From Psettodes erumei (taxonomy: Eukaryota; Chordata; Actinopteri; Pleuronectiformes; Psettodidae): DNA of 64,000 nucleotides. Position numbers and translations under genes: made by a program. Numbering within the stretch: position 1 is the stretch's first letter; each line of letters begins with the position of its first letter. Shown here one piece after another: positions 26,201 to 41,200 of the stretch. Location: contig JAFBJZ010000449.1 of NCBI GenBank assembly GCA_016785225.1, positions 682,001 to 746,000 of the forward strand. Reading direction: 5' to 3'. The notes under the pieces were generated by a model. It was given only the letters and a program-made list of their open reading frames with translations. It ran no database searches and had not been told where the DNA came from.

Positions 26201-29200
26201 ATATCATTAAGTAATGATATCAGGAGTTACTTCTGTAGGAAGTAAGCCAGTTAGCTGAACCTGGTGAAGTTGCTGAACTTAGATAATAATTATCTAAGAT
26301 AAGCTAAGATAAAAACGTAGGTGACAGTTTACTTGACAGTTGGGTCAGGTTCCAATGTGTGCTGAAAGTGTGTCTTTAATGCTAATAACCCAAGTTCTTG
26401 ATATAAAACCCTAATAGGTAGCCCTTGCTTTCCAACAACTGCCCAACTACTATTGCATTTTCCACTGTGGCTTCATGAATCCCCCACAGGAGAAAAAAAA
26501 CATGCATCCAGTTTTGAGAGGCTTGTTCATATTTACTGGTTGCAGCTTTTTAAGTCATTGTCAATTCAGTTTTCCTCACTGCCCACTGAAGAGTGACAAA
26601 GTCAACACCAGATAAGAGCTTCCCAAGATGCACTCCAGAAAGGGACAAGGTGGGTAACATGGCAGCAAGCGGTAAGAAAAAGTGTTGCCATGGTGACAGC
26701 TGGACGTGGGGGACAGCCGTGACTGAATCTATTGATCGTGGAGACAAACAGTTTATCCTTTAGATGAGGGTTTTGAAGTAGAGTCCTTGGTGAATTCTGA
26801 CCTCCAAATTGTTCTCCATTCAAAGAAAAACATTTTCTCATTAAAAACCTTGATAGCATTTGTTTAACATTTGTGCATTCCCCCTTTTTGTGACTACATA
26901 ACTCCTGAAAATGTGTGAAGCAGCCAATAGCGATCTCAGTGGGAACAGGCAGATTTACCATATGCTCTATTAGCTTTTCACCCCAGAGCCTACCCTAAAG
27001 GAACTAAATATCCCACATATTCAAATAAATGAACTAGACTCACTCAGATATATTACAAGCTGAGCTCAACTACTGATGGACTAGCTGGGTAACAATTAGT
27101 TGGAATACATGAGGGGTGAATCTAAAAATTAATGGCAACGATCCACAAGGCCTAAAATTCTCATTAGTCATTCTGCTCCAAGTCGTGAATGTAATTAAAA
27201 GTTCCTTCAGAACTGTGTGAACCGGCACCTTGGGAACTGTGATGAAAAGTTTGTTCACATTTCAATCCAAGTTTTGTTTTTTTGTCCCTGCTACCTCAGC
27301 CGTATGGGCTAAAGCTCTCCTTACTCTCCAAAATGTCTTGGGGTGAGGGGAAATACACAGTGTTCCCTTGGGTGCAAAACCACAGCAAGATTTTGTTAAG
27401 ATATTGCCCCAATTAAGCCATCTCACACAAATTTAGAAGACTGGAGCTCATAAACACGCATCATCTTTTTGCTCGCTGCCAAGCTCTGCAGTTCACAATA
27501 AAGCCGATTAATTTTGGCTCAATGCTGGAGCGTGACATTGAAAACAATAGAGGCAGGAAGGACCTGCACATATTACAGCAGAGGGAAGATGCAGAGGGGA
27601 CAATAATGGCAAGAAATGTACAAAATTCAGAAAAAACCAAAAATGAAAGACCTAAATGAGAGTAATCCATTTATCATCACATTAATCCTCCATACATTAA
27701 ACTTGAGAATTGAAACTTTAAATATCAGACATCAACATCCCAACTGCTTCGAAAATCTCCTAAAGAGCATAAAGAACAAAATATCAGAGGTTTATTCCCT
27801 TGCGAACATTAACAGCAACATTCCTGAGCCATGCTGTAGGCATGTCATTCAAAAGGGTGTCATGTTCATGACTTTTTAAGATACACAATCCATTAAAATA
27901 AAGCCATTCAGTTATTTGAAACATTAATTTGTCACCAAGTTTAGAACAGTGCTACTGAAAAGATTTTGAAAGACATTTGGAGGATCTTTGGCACATTGAT
28001 GCTTTTTAGTAACTGCCAACAATATGTAAATTAGATAATTTTTACATGTAAACTTTTTATTCACTCCCAGCACCAATGTTTTTAGAATTGTATTTTTTCC
28101 TACAGTGTCTGGCTTTGATGATAAAACACTTGGGTGAGGTTCAGGAAAGATTGGGGTTACAATTAATTTTAACAAGGCAAACTTAAATGTAGCTGTGTGA
28201 AGGGATGCAAATTCATTTCGAATAAGAAAGTCAACCTGGAAAAATCCCAAGGAAGACTGTATTTATCATATACCCTGTACATTTAATTACTTTTTCAAAT
28301 GTGCTCACTTTGATAGTGTCAGTCTGAGCGGCAGAGAAAAATTGGATGGAGCATTTATCTATTTGTCCAAATTTTATTTGAAACACAGCAGATTTCTTGA
28401 GGACTGTTCACATTGGTAATCACTGTTTAATGAAAGGTCTTTGTTTGATTATGAGGTTCTGTTACTTTTTAGGGACAGGTGTCATTACCTTTTCTGTCTA
28501 TTTGCAATCCCCTCCCCTCATTCCCCTCATCAAACACCTTGAAAGATAAGATGACTTTCAATAAAATTGGCTACAAGGGAAAGGAGAGATGGAATGACTA
28601 AGGGAGGGCAACATTTTTTTAAAAAAGTAGAGCGAGAGAGGGCAATCGAGCTTGAGGCTTATTAGTTCCACCAGTTCATATCCTCCCTCTAATACCTGTG
28701 CTGTTGTATCCTTTGCATCTTAAAAAGGGCTGTTCCTTTGGGCGAAACTTGGGTATTGTTTGATCATGCGACAAAAAAACTGTAATGTAATGCATGAGTG
28801 TGCAGTTGAAGCACACTCATACACAGTGCTGAAGCAGGAAGCAGGTGGTCTGTGGTGCCACCTTGGCAGGAGGAGGAAGACAGGTAGGGGGGAAAGTAAA
28901 TTAAAGAGAGGAAAAGTCAGCAGTTTTGTGTGTGACAAGAATGAAAAGGTCTAGCTGCGAGTGATGGAAACAGAGTGCTAAAAGCATGGGAGAGGACCTG
29001 AATGATACAAAAAGGTAGAGGGGGTTGAGAGAGAGAGAGACCACTTGATAAAGTTTCCACCTTGAGTGTGGCTGGAATGGCAATGATGCCATTATATGAG
29101 AAGAGAGTGTGTTAGAGCCGCAAGGGAGCCGGCACCAAACCGTCAACAGGGAACAGGAAGAGAGAGAGAGGGGGGCGAGGATGTCAGGAGGTGACATTAA

Positions 29201-32200
29201 TGACAGATTCCTGAGCAGATTTCTTTTTGTATGCATGACTCTTCCATTTCATTGCACATGCCCTTCTTATTTCAGTTTCTCTCCCTCTCATATTCTAGTG
29301 TGGTGAAAGAAAAAAGGAGGAAAAAAAGCATTGATTAGACATAAGAGCAGCTCATGGTGGATTTGAATCGACTCCCCATCATGTGTGCGATCAGAGCTTT
29401 ATGAATTAAAGAAAAAGGCAAGAGATGAGTATGAGATGTAGAGGTGGTGGTATAAGTGTTAAGGGAGAGAAATCTGAATACATATGTCAGTGAAGGCTAA
29501 TTAAAACAGTGGATCAACAAAGCGTGCTGAGCTCCTCAAGAGGGATAACCTGCTGTCAGGAACTTAGTGTGTGTATATTGGTATGTACATGTGTGCTTGT
29601 TTGTGCTACCTTGTTTTAACATTCTGCCCTCAGTGCTAAAGGATCCAGTCCATAATTACAAACTCTGAATTCCAGATGGCAAACAAAGGAAGCATTTCTA
29701 ATTCCTCACAGAGCTCAACAATCCCTTATCCTCATCTGTTCTTGTTATTTAAAGGCTATTGCTGGCCATATTTTTCTTGTGTTTCATATTGTAATGGAAG
29801 TAATGGGCTTTTGGTTGGGTGGTTGCTGGTTTTAGTCTTTGCATGGGATTTGTTGAAAATAAGAAAACTATGAAAGAGCCACATCACGACATTCTGCCCT
29901 CAGTTGCCATCTTAGCAAAGATGTACAGCGACAGCAAGTCCACATCAGTGTGATGACTAGGGGTTTTCAAACATTTACACTTATACCACACTAGAGAAAA
30001 ATGCAGAAAAATGCACAGGGGTGCTAGCCACACATCAATCTATCACCAGTTATGCATGTAAAGAGAAATGTGAGCATCTGGAGATGTAGACAACATGCAC
30101 TGCTGACAACTGCAAAAGGTCAGTGTCCTCAAACATTTAAAAAGGCTCATTTGAACAAACAACCCATGTATGCTCTTTTCTGATGAGGACAGGCCTGTAC
30201 TGCGCTACTTTTCTGAATTCCATCCATCTTGTATGGTCTGCATCATTTCCTGCCTTTCTGTCCCCATTTTTTTCTCCTTCATCCACAAATAACAATCACC
30301 ATGTGTGATCCATCTGTTTTTGGGCAAACATCAGATGAGTGATGTCTGCCAAATTTGTTTTGGGGAGACATCACCTTCAGCTGAGAGGGTAAGCCAGAAG
30401 CTGTGAGTGTGTCGAGGCTGTCGCAGCAGATGCTTTCAGGCGGTCCAGCCGGCGCTCATCGTCCTCCATCTCTGTCCTCACACTCCCATTCACCACATCT
30501 GCTCTGTCTGGTCCACTTCCAGCCTCCTCTTTCTATCCTGCCCTTTATCCCCCCACCCGCTTTGTCCCACCCTCGCCTTACTAAACCCATTAGCCGTGGT
30601 ACACGGACACACACGTGCTTCTGTTATGTAAAGGTTGTGGTTTCATCACTGTACAGAAACCAGAGAGGGAGAACTGTGGCTATAATGCAGTAGCCAAGCA
30701 ACTATCCTCTGTGTCTAAGAGTGTTATAAATACTTAAGATATTATTCCCTTGTTCATACATAAGTAACTTCTGCCATGCAGTAAGCTGAAACCTATCGTC
30801 TGATAGGAAGTAAGTGCTTTTTGAAAACAATGATTCATGGAAACCAATGAGATGTTTAGACAATTTTCTGATGGCATGCACGTGGAAACACACCTCATTT
30901 CCCCAGCCAAATAGATGTTCACATAGACACTCATACTAACACAGTATCACAAGTGAGATTGTAGGTCTCTGTGCATCTAAAGGAGCCTGTCAAATGTTTT
31001 TGCTTGTTAAAGTGGCCTCTTGTTTCAGACTGAATAGTATCCTTACTGACCATTTTCAAAACAATATCACAAATTTTTAGGTTGATTTATGGTCTTCAGG
31101 TAACCACAGCTTCACTGGTAAAATCAAGGTAATACATCACAGTCACAAACTTTGCCTCAAGCTAATCTCAGACCTGTCCCAGTCGAAAGTCTACATGAGA
31201 CTTGAGCTCAAATTCTGTGCATAGAAGCAGGGATTTAGAGCTGCATCTCAAATCAGCCATTATGATTCTGGCGGTATCCTCTGAATTTAGCATAGTCTCA
31301 AGCTGTTAGTAGTCATTAACGAACGTTGTAATTCAGCAAGGAATGGAATACAGATGAGGCTTCATCATTCTCCATCCACACTGTGCAGGTATGCTCAGTA
31401 ATTGTCCTGCCTACAGATCCTCATTACCACAGTTTACAGTTTTTATTAATTTTACGACCCTTAATTGTCATTAGCAGTCATTACAATAAATCAACTATTG
31501 ATAATCAAATAAAGGGCAAATTGTCTGTCATGATCCTGCTACTATCACCAACATTTAGTATGATATTGCAGCAGTGAAGCTTTAAAGCACTGCAAGGTCA
31601 CTGACAAGACATTTAGTTCCATTAATTTCCTTTTTTTCTCTCTCTGCCGTGTGTGTTTCAGAAACCCTGACAAGGGCCTTCAGTTCCTGATCTCACGAGG
31701 CTTCATCCCAGACACGCCCATCGGCGTGGCCCACTTCCTACTACAGAGGAAGGGCCTGAGTCGACAGATGATTGGAGAGTTCCTCGGCAACAGCAAGAAG
31801 CCCTTCAACAGAGATGTACTAGAGTGAGTATCAGACATTATATTGTTAATAATGTTAGGACACAAAACTGCTCCATGTACAGTGATTCTCTTTGGTAGTC
31901 CCTCTATCTTGTGGGAGACCAGGTGTCAGGGGAAGTCATGTTAATACTTGAGCCAACTGTGTTTCGTAATTTACACATTTTTTCCTCCAGTCTGGGCCCA
32001 AATGGTTCCCTGAAATATAAATTAGAAAGTTAAGTTATAGCTAGACCATCCACTCATGTTAAAGCTGTTACATTTCTAGACGCTGACATATCATTCTACT
32101 TTTTATCACAGAAAACAAACTGAAAAACAAGCTGAAATTGAATTGAATTGTTTCACGAGCCAACAAATTCATCCTCATTGGATTGCTCAAATTGGAAATC

Positions 32201-35200
32201 TAGTTTGACTTGCAAGACAGAATTGTAGGATAGTGAAAGAAGCTGATAAGACCAAAATGTAATAATAAAAAAAGCCTTCACTGTCCTTTTTTTGCTCTGC
32301 TTCTTTTATCATATTAATATCAAAACTGCAGTTGCTGTTCTATTGATATAATTTCATCAGGCAAGACATACGAAACAAGGAGCAATTTAGTTGTCATCTG
32401 AAAATGTAAGTAATATTTCTGAGCTTTCATAATCCATCTCAGCAAAACAGAGGAACTACATGGGCTTGGTATTTATGGCCTGTGGTTTTTGTTGGTGCCA
32501 TCTTTAAATTAAATGTAAGGCACTATTGTAGATCAAGAGATATTCTGTGTTTGGGGCATTGGTTGACTATATGTGTGTATGACGTTTGTGCATTTGAGCA
32601 AATTTGTGCCTTTCCATTTTTATTTTGGGATGGTAAAGTGGTCTCCAAGTACAGGTATAATCTTGCCAACACAATAAGAGACACAAGAGATGACTCAGTT
32701 AGAAGCTGCATAAATTTGCATTTTAAATATATGTCACACACATGCACAATAACACATTGCATATCTGCTTAGATCTGAACAGATATTGTCAATTACTAAT
32801 TCTTCCCGTGGATATCTTCCTGGAATTCTTCCTATGTGGACACAGGTGGAATATTATGTCTTGAGAAATGCTGTACTTTAAAGAAGACTAAAATGAACAA
32901 TGTATATCTGCATACAGCTGCTTTATATAATTCGTAAATTGTGTGATTATTATTACATATTTTTATACTGCTCATAAATACAAAATTGTATGAAAGTACA
33001 AATCAGGTTTCAGTTCCTTAGCAATTAAAAGTTGTTTTCAAAAGAATAATTGATCTTTTTTCAGTTCTTGTGTTCTTTACAACAGAATAAAAATAAAGGG
33101 AGAGAAAGAAAAGACGGATGAACCCAGGGGGTTTAAAGAACAAGGACAGATGCCTCCTTGTAGTATTAGTCATCAAACTAATGTGAAGACTCTGTAAAAC
33201 GCAGAGACACCCACACCCACACCCACACACAGGTGCACAGATGACTCACTTTGCCCTGTAATTTTCCTTACAGGTCATTACCCTGATTGCCGTTTATGTG
33301 CTTTGAAACTGCAGAGTCCTCCACCCCCACCCAACCCCACCCTTACACACACAAACACACACACGCACATTCACTTCTCCACAGTTATTCTTAAAAGTCA
33401 TTCTGTTCTTTGTCTCAGTAATTCTCTTTTTTATTCTATTACGATCTATTGTTCGCCAATTACCTCTATAATTTGCATATTAACTGGTGGATGTACCATT
33501 GATATTACTTTTATCCTCCCTCTTTGTCCAAGTTCTCAAACCAAGAACACGCTTTTAGTCTTTGCAAGGTCAGACGAACACAACAGAGCACTCTACCAAG
33601 TTTTCTACTCTAGTTGCCCTCATGTAATACCCATACTTTCTTAAATGGACAACGCCATGGTTCTACAGAGTACATTTTATTAACAGGACTATGCTTTCAG
33701 GGCTTCAATCTCCAATTCACAGCACAGACACACGCTCTGTGTGGGTGACATTGGGATAAAGAGATGTATATTTTCTCTATTTTCCTAAAGAGGAGTCATA
33801 CATCAGCACTCAGGGTGAAAGTGATGTTGAAGAGGAGTATGATGGGAGAGTGTAAAATGCACATGAGAGCACTTTTGATAAAGTGTAGTCACAGGAGAGC
33901 AGGTGAGGGATTGCAGTCTAATGTGAAAATCACTCATGGTGATTTACTGAGCCGCATGTGTGTGTGTGTGTGTGTGTGTTTATGTGAATGAAAGCATGTG
34001 TGTCTGTATTTGTGTTTTGGTTGTGTTGTGCTGTCAGTGTCCAATATCGATGAATCTTGCTCCTTTCCTCATAAACCTCAGTTCTCCTTCATTCCTTCAA
34101 GCATAAACAGCAATAGTAAAAAGGACTCTCAAGTCATTTAAGCCAAACTGTGGTTATGGATTTGGGTTCCAAGAAATGTTGCACCCTGAGGACTCATTTA
34201 CTTATAATATAGTGTATCATTTAGCAGGAAAAATGAGATCTGTATGCAGCCCGTCATCTACTCATTGGCTATTCAAAATACAGTTCCATCTGGCCTGCTG
34301 TTTCTTCTTATTTGCATGTATAGTTGTGTGCGTGTTTGCCATCGCAGATTTGTAAACATACAATTTAAGCCTTGCAATTCAAAGCAGATCAAGTGCATTC
34401 ATGAGAACAGTATACAGTATGAGTGTATAAGTGCATGTGTCTTCGTCCGTGTGTGTGCATGTCATTATGAGTGTGTATAGGAAAGAGATGAGAGGGGAAG
34501 GCGAGCACTGATGTACTTTGGGCTAGAGAGCATCTCGTCTGGCATTACGTAAATAAGGAGTGACAGCCGGGGAGGATGGGAGTGAGAGAGAAGGAGAGAG
34601 AGGTGGTGGAGCGAAGGAGTGACTCATGAAGAGGGCGATCAGAGAGGCTCGACAGTCAGACGGAGGATCAAGTCATGCAGACTCACTGTGTACGATAAGC
34701 TTTGGCTTTAATATGCAAAAAAAACACAGTTTACCTCTGTAAGCTACCACAACTATGATTAATAATAATTGCAGTAGTAGTTGCATTAGTGTAGTCATTA
34801 CAAAAAAGTAATAACAATAGCACTGGATGCAGTAATAGTTGTAATAATCCTAGCATAAGTATAAGTATTATTACTAGTAGCAGTTGTAATAGTAACTAAA
34901 CTAGTACTAATGGTAGACAGGAGAAATAAAATACTTGTAGTATGGTTATAATTATATAGTGTGAGTATGCTTTTCTTGGCAGTAGGAGCTGTAGCAGTAA
35001 TAGTTGTAGTATTAGTAGTATTTGTTATAATAATTGTATATAACTATACAATATATATATAACTGTATATTGGGTGTTTAAGTATTAGTAACACACATAG
35101 AAAAGGTAGAAGCAAATGTGATAAGAGTATAGCTGTAGTAGTAATGTTTGACATATTGGTAGTAGCAGCAGCAGTACTAGTAGTAGTAGTAGTGATAGTA

Positions 35201-38200
35201 CTAGCAGTGGTAGCAGGAATAATAGAGAACGAGTGGTAGTAATATTAGTTGCAATATAGTGACTTGTGTAGTAGGCTAATGGTAGCCTTAGCAGTAGCAG
35301 TAGTAGTTGAAGTACTGATAGTACTGGTAAGCACAGACATATGAGTAAGAGATGTAGGTGTAGCTCTTGTAATATTGGTGGGGGCAATGCTAGTATGAAA
35401 TACAGTTGTACACGACTCATGGTATTCTTACTGTGGGCTGTAATCTCATGTTGTGGCACACGGTGCATCAGGCAGTACTGTAGACTCAGCTATCTGACTC
35501 TTTTCTTCTGCAGCAGCATGTGTCACAGTCGAGTACCCACCTCGTTAACTCACTTTCTTCACAGTAATGCTTCTTAATGCCACGTGTCTGAGTATGTGCA
35601 TGTACCCCAGTGTTTCCTGTGGTACAACACAGAAAAGCTCAGGAGCAAAAGGTGATGTCTCAGTGCCATTATTTGTGTGTGAAGGATTTTGAGATCAACA
35701 TCTTTCTTGTGAACATTCTGTAGATAATCATCAGTCGGCTCATATGTTTATCTTGTACTGGTGTGAATAGGCTTGGAGTAAAACACATGAAAGCCAATCA
35801 AAGTTAAAGAAAAAAAGACATTTTAATTATCTTTCCTCTTTGAACCTCCACAGCACACCTCACTTGAAAGCAAGGGAAACTTTAAAACCCCCCAACTCGT
35901 TTCCAAAGTCACCTTTTGCTGCAAAACCTCATTTCACCTCCAAATTGCCTATGTTGTGTTTATCCCCACTGAACTCACTGGACGGGATATTTTGCTTTTT
36001 TAATTAAAGTCATTAAGCCGGGGTTGTCAGGTAATAGGAGGATTTTCTGCTCGGAGGGATTGCATGTGTCTGCATATATGTGTGTGTGTGTTTAAATCTT
36101 GGCGGCCGTGCCACAGAGAAGATAGCCAGGCCCAGTCTTATCCCTGGTGTCTGTGCATGGCTAATACCTGCAGTAAGCAGAGTGGTGCTGTGACTGGGAA
36201 GCAAATGAGCAGACTTCATATTTTATCTTGGTTATCCTGCCATAGGTGTAGTGACTGTATGTCTGTATGTATGCACATACCAGATTATGTGAGCTGTTAA
36301 TAAAGTATTTATCTATCTTTATCTATCTTATCTACATATCCCACCACTACTAACTTGATACAGTGCAATGAATATATTGCTCCAGATTTTCATGTATATT
36401 ATTTCTTCCTGTGTCTTTCTTTCTGCTGTTCTTGTCACATCTCATTCCTCCCTCTCTGTGCTCCACAGCTGTGTGGTGGATGAGATGGACTTCTCAGGCA
36501 TGGAGCTGGACGAAGCACTGAGAAAGTTTCAGGCCCACATTCGTGTCCAGGGAGAAGCCCAGAAGGTGGAACGTCTTATCGAGGCCTTCAGGTAATTAAA
36601 AAAGAAGCGGTTACTGTGAGATTCTAGGCTTATCCTGCAGTGTTCTTCCATGTATTATAAGGGGATGGCATCACCTGCAGTGCCTACAAAGTTCCAAAAA
36701 CAAAATCAAAGTAGTGTTTTCTTGTCCTGTTCAGCTGACCACTAAAACGGTAGGGAATGGATTGAAATGTATGTCTGCTCTAAAGTCAGAAGCAAATGTT
36801 AGCATGTCCACCCCATCTACATACAGAACGTAACTCCACTTTATGTCCAATGGCAATTCGTACTACATTATTTTGAAGGCTAAAGTCCCTGAAACATCTG
36901 TGTAGTATTTCCCTAGTCTAAGCAGATGTTACTATACCTCAGTGTAGGCTGACATTAGTAACGCAGTTAACAGAGACCAAAGATTTGACAGTGGATGACA
37001 AATCTATTAATATTCAGAAACATTAATGTGCAGAGAGGATAGATGCTGGAAAGGCGTTTGGTATGAATATTTATCATCTGTGGCTTATGCAAAATAAACC
37101 TCACTGGTCCTACTGGTTCATTTATTTTCTGCTGCAATGTAATTCTGCGTGTGTTTATATTTGGGTGTTTAAAAAAAGTGAAATGAAATACTGTCACTCA
37201 AAGGATTACCTGGGGGCCAAATTTGTCTTGTAGCACTTTAAGATGCAATTCGCAGGTTACTTTGATCATGAAATGTGCCCACATCAAGTTTTGAAAGCAT
37301 GATGCAGATACAGATTTGAATTTTTGATATTTTTTGAGAGACAGAGACTCGTGACAGTAAAGAAGGAACCTGAAAAATGCTAGTGTGACAAAATTTAATC
37401 AGACAAAATTGATAGCCGACCATGCACATAAACATGTAAGTGCCATACACTATTTCAAAAGAGTAATGCACAAAGCATGAAGTGTTAACATTAAACATAA
37501 TTATACATGAATCTGGATGACACTTGTGTAAAATCAGCACTTGACTCACATTCCACTAAACTCCACCAAACGTGCATACAACTTTATTTTTTTTCTTTCT
37601 GGTTGACGACAGTAAAATGTCGGCAGTGCACGCCCCATCTGAATAGCCAAGCATGTCATTTCTGACCACATTTTGTGACAGGGAGACAATTTGTGGTGCA
37701 GCTGAGGCACTGTGTGTTAATGTGAACAGTTTGCCGTAGCCCCTCTGGAGTAACAACCACCTGTCACAGTTGTTGAGGCACCCAATGAGGAGAAAAATGG
37801 TAGTGTTATCATAGTCAGTGGGCAGGAAGGTTGGCACTGGTAATGGTTGGACATGAGGCTGGCTCTGCGTGTCATCAGGAGCATGAGAGGGGAGGAGGGG
37901 ATGAGGAGACACAAACTGGGCAAGGAAGAAAAGAAGAAAGGGGAGAAAAGGGAAAGAGGGAGGGAGGGTTATAAATAACCAGCGTTGCATAACTGCCACT
38001 GCCTCTCTGTGCCTGCCTCCTCTGCTCCTGAGCTTTGATATGTCCCCAAACACACACACACACGCACGCATATACACACACACGAAGAGAGAAATCACCA
38101 AAGTAAGTGGAGGGGATTTGAAGCAGCAGTGAAAAAGAGCAAGGGGGGGGGTGAAAAGCAGCCAGCAGCCTCAGTATCTGCTGCGTCAGTGTACTAATGA

Positions 38201-41200
38201 ATGAGATAAAATATGAACCAGCTTCCAATGCTGCAGGTACGTTCATTTCATGTTTTCATGTCTGCATTACACTGTAGTAATCAGATATCCATATTGCCTC
38301 ATCCTGCAGTCACGTGCAGCTGCTGTTTTTTTTTTCAGTTTTCACCTTATATTATATTATACTCATTACAGATACAGATCATGTAACTTGCTTCTTGTGC
38401 CTAAATCCATCCACAAGGAGTATGTGATCACTGATGGATTACCCAATCCACATCCACTTGTAACAAAAGTAACATTGCAGTAGCAAATGCCATATTTGAA
38501 GACCACCACATCCATTCAGTTTATGTTCCTTTTTACCCTGATGTTTTTGTTTTGTTCTTGTTGGTGGGTAATTTTTCCATATCTTTTTGTGCAGAGTAAG
38601 AGCACGCTCAGACATAAAGCAGCGTAAATTGACATTTTCTACTGCATGGTGCTGCATTGGGATTCACATTCAAGGATATAATTACTGGCTGCTGTTAAAT
38701 CACAGTTTTTATACACTGAGATGTGAATAAGCATCCGAGTGTAGCCCTGTGATTATAATGTTAAAACAAATATTCTGAAGGATGCAATCAACACACATGT
38801 ACAGTATATAAAAAATATATAAATTATAAATTAAAAAATTATATAAATGCTGTCATATATAAATTTTCTCATTAATATATACAGTATATATATTAATTAA
38901 TAATGATTAAATTGGTTCGCCTGCTATTTTACAATGCACCTACAATTTTCTTGAATGAGGTCTGATGTTTACCTTTATGACATGATTAAAAACTTCAAAC
39001 TATGTCAACTGTAGACCTTTAAACAGCAAATAAAGATTTGTTTTGCCCATCTGGATGCAAGTGGTTGGGCAGCAGGTGGACACAGCTTAGTGGTCTTTTT
39101 AGTGAACAAATTAAACTGTAAAAGTCAGGGGGACACAAATACGACACACTGTAAATACATCGACATTATTTAAACCGGCATATTAACAATCTCAGGCTTT
39201 GTTTTTTTTTAGCCGTCCTGTGAGGCTTGAGCAGTGTTGGGCAGCACAAGGTGTGAACCTATTGTATGCATACCAATATGTTTTGCTCTGTCCCACAGAG
39301 ACATTAGTATTCAATCATGCAGCTCAGTGGGTCTGCAAATGGTGCTACAGCCCCAGTGTGGAAATGATGGCTGATTAAAGAAACGATTACTCTACACACT
39401 GTAATACAGAGCCCACAGGGTCCTTACACACACGCACCTTTACATTTACCATTACTCTGTAGATTTCTGATTACACAGTACACAGAAAATATACATGCAC
39501 TTCAAGGGGACAAAAACTAATTCTCCCTCTCCTTTGGGCACCTCTGCCTTAAACACACATATGCAAACACATTGAGTAGGTGTCTACAAATCTGTTGGAT
39601 TCAGGGTCTCCATGACCACACAACGCAGCTGCATTTCCTTTCTCCAACACTTGTGTTTAGGCATATTTTTTCGGGACCTAGATCAAACTGAGCCTGGCCT
39701 CCGTCACATCCTTTTGCAGGAAAAAGTGCCTGAGTAAGGCATTTCATATTTCAAACTTGATATTACTTCTCTCCAACACAGTAACAACCTGCATAAATCT
39801 GGCAAACTGGCCCATAAATGCTGGAGAACGTTTAATTATTGACTTCAATAACATTTGATTCATGTCTGCAAATACACAACAGAAGGGTTGAACTTTGGGG
39901 TTTATTTTACAAACTAAACAGAAGATGCTGATAAATCTGAGACGACGAAGTCCTTTGGCTACGTGCTTGTCTAAATGCTTTTTTATCCCCACACTTCCTT
40001 AATTTTCTGAGTAATGCATGATCCTTGCAAGCATCCAGTCCAGGAGGACAAACATGTTTACACAGAGAGACAGTGCACCATGCTACGAGGTTCATTGTTG
40101 CTGAGAGGCAACTAATTGCTTCCAACGAAGCCACAAGCAAAATTAAAGCCACAACTCTCATTTCAGTGTGACACTTCAGTGCTCTGCTTGTGTCAAGGCA
40201 TTTAAAAGCGTGTTGTGTGATGAAGGATGCGTTTACCGTGGATAACACATTGTGTGTCTTTTATATTATAATATTGCCCTTATATTTTTCTAATTCATCT
40301 CTCGTTCTGTGCTTCCGAACATTTTTTTAAACATCCTATCCTCTTCTCCCTCCCCCTCTGGTAGTAACAGATGTGGGTCATGACAGAGGGCCCAAAAATG
40401 TAGACAAACTTCATCTCTCACCTTTCACTTGGATACACCCTCCTTTCTTGTTTCCTCGTTCCCTTCCTCTTTTCTTTCTCCATACCATTTTTTCTTCCCC
40501 GATATTCACTGTCTTCAATCTCTACCTCCTTAAAACTTGCAGCCAGCGCTACTGCATGTGTAACCCCGACGTGGTACAGCAGTTTCACAACCCTGACACC
40601 ATTTTCATCCTGGCCTTCGCCATCATTCTGCTCAACACGGACATGTACAGTCCCAACATCAAGCCCGACCGCAAGATGCTGCTGGAGGACTTCATACGCA
40701 ATCTCCGAGGTAAGGGACACAGCACTTGTCTTTTTAGACATTAATACTTTAGGGAATGAAAGTGACATTAATTAGTTCATGTAATTGGCTCAAGGAGGTT
40801 TTTTTTAGGTGCATATGTGCATGCGTTACCTGAGAAGGGGTGATTATACACACAGAAAACTAACTCAGCAAATATAAAAAGTGCTGACATGACCAATCTC
40901 AGGGATAGAGCCTAAAAAATCCATTGTATTAACCCTGTTTCATTGTCAGTGCCAACTAAAGGTATTAACCCCCCCCCCCCCAAGGGAGTTGTGGACTTTT
41001 AGTAAGGCAGCAGATCCTCAAATAAAACAAGAGAAGTGATTCAGTGCCCGACAGTGTTTGGATCTGTATTCAATCAAACCTCTCTGCATGAAGTACAGTG
41101 ATAAAGATGAGGTTACATACCTGTCCCTGTGCCTTACACATTCACAGCACATAGCACAGCAGCAGAAAGCAACTGTGATTCAGACATAGTCCCCGTAACA

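Larger units (their letters stand above)
31824..36468 (+). other. iqsec3 intron (4.6 kb) inside the Sec7 domain
   Basis: Between GTGAGT and CTCCACAG. It contains CA-rich and TG microsatellites (about 33339-33370 and 33957-33979), a long degenerate TAG/GTA trinucleotide tract (about 34760-35335), and a TCTA-rich stretch near 36305-36335. No other gene was seen. Confidence 0.85.

Noticed and set aside
35085..35468. Leu-rich 127-codon frame on the - strand
   Set aside because: It is produced by the degenerate TAG/GTA trinucleotide tract. The apparent hydrophobic helix is an artefact of repeated CTA/CTG codons.
37556..38101. 181-codon frame on the - strand
   Set aside because: It lies inside an iqsec3 intron, covers CA-rich and purine-rich simple sequence, and has no family resemblance or splice logic.
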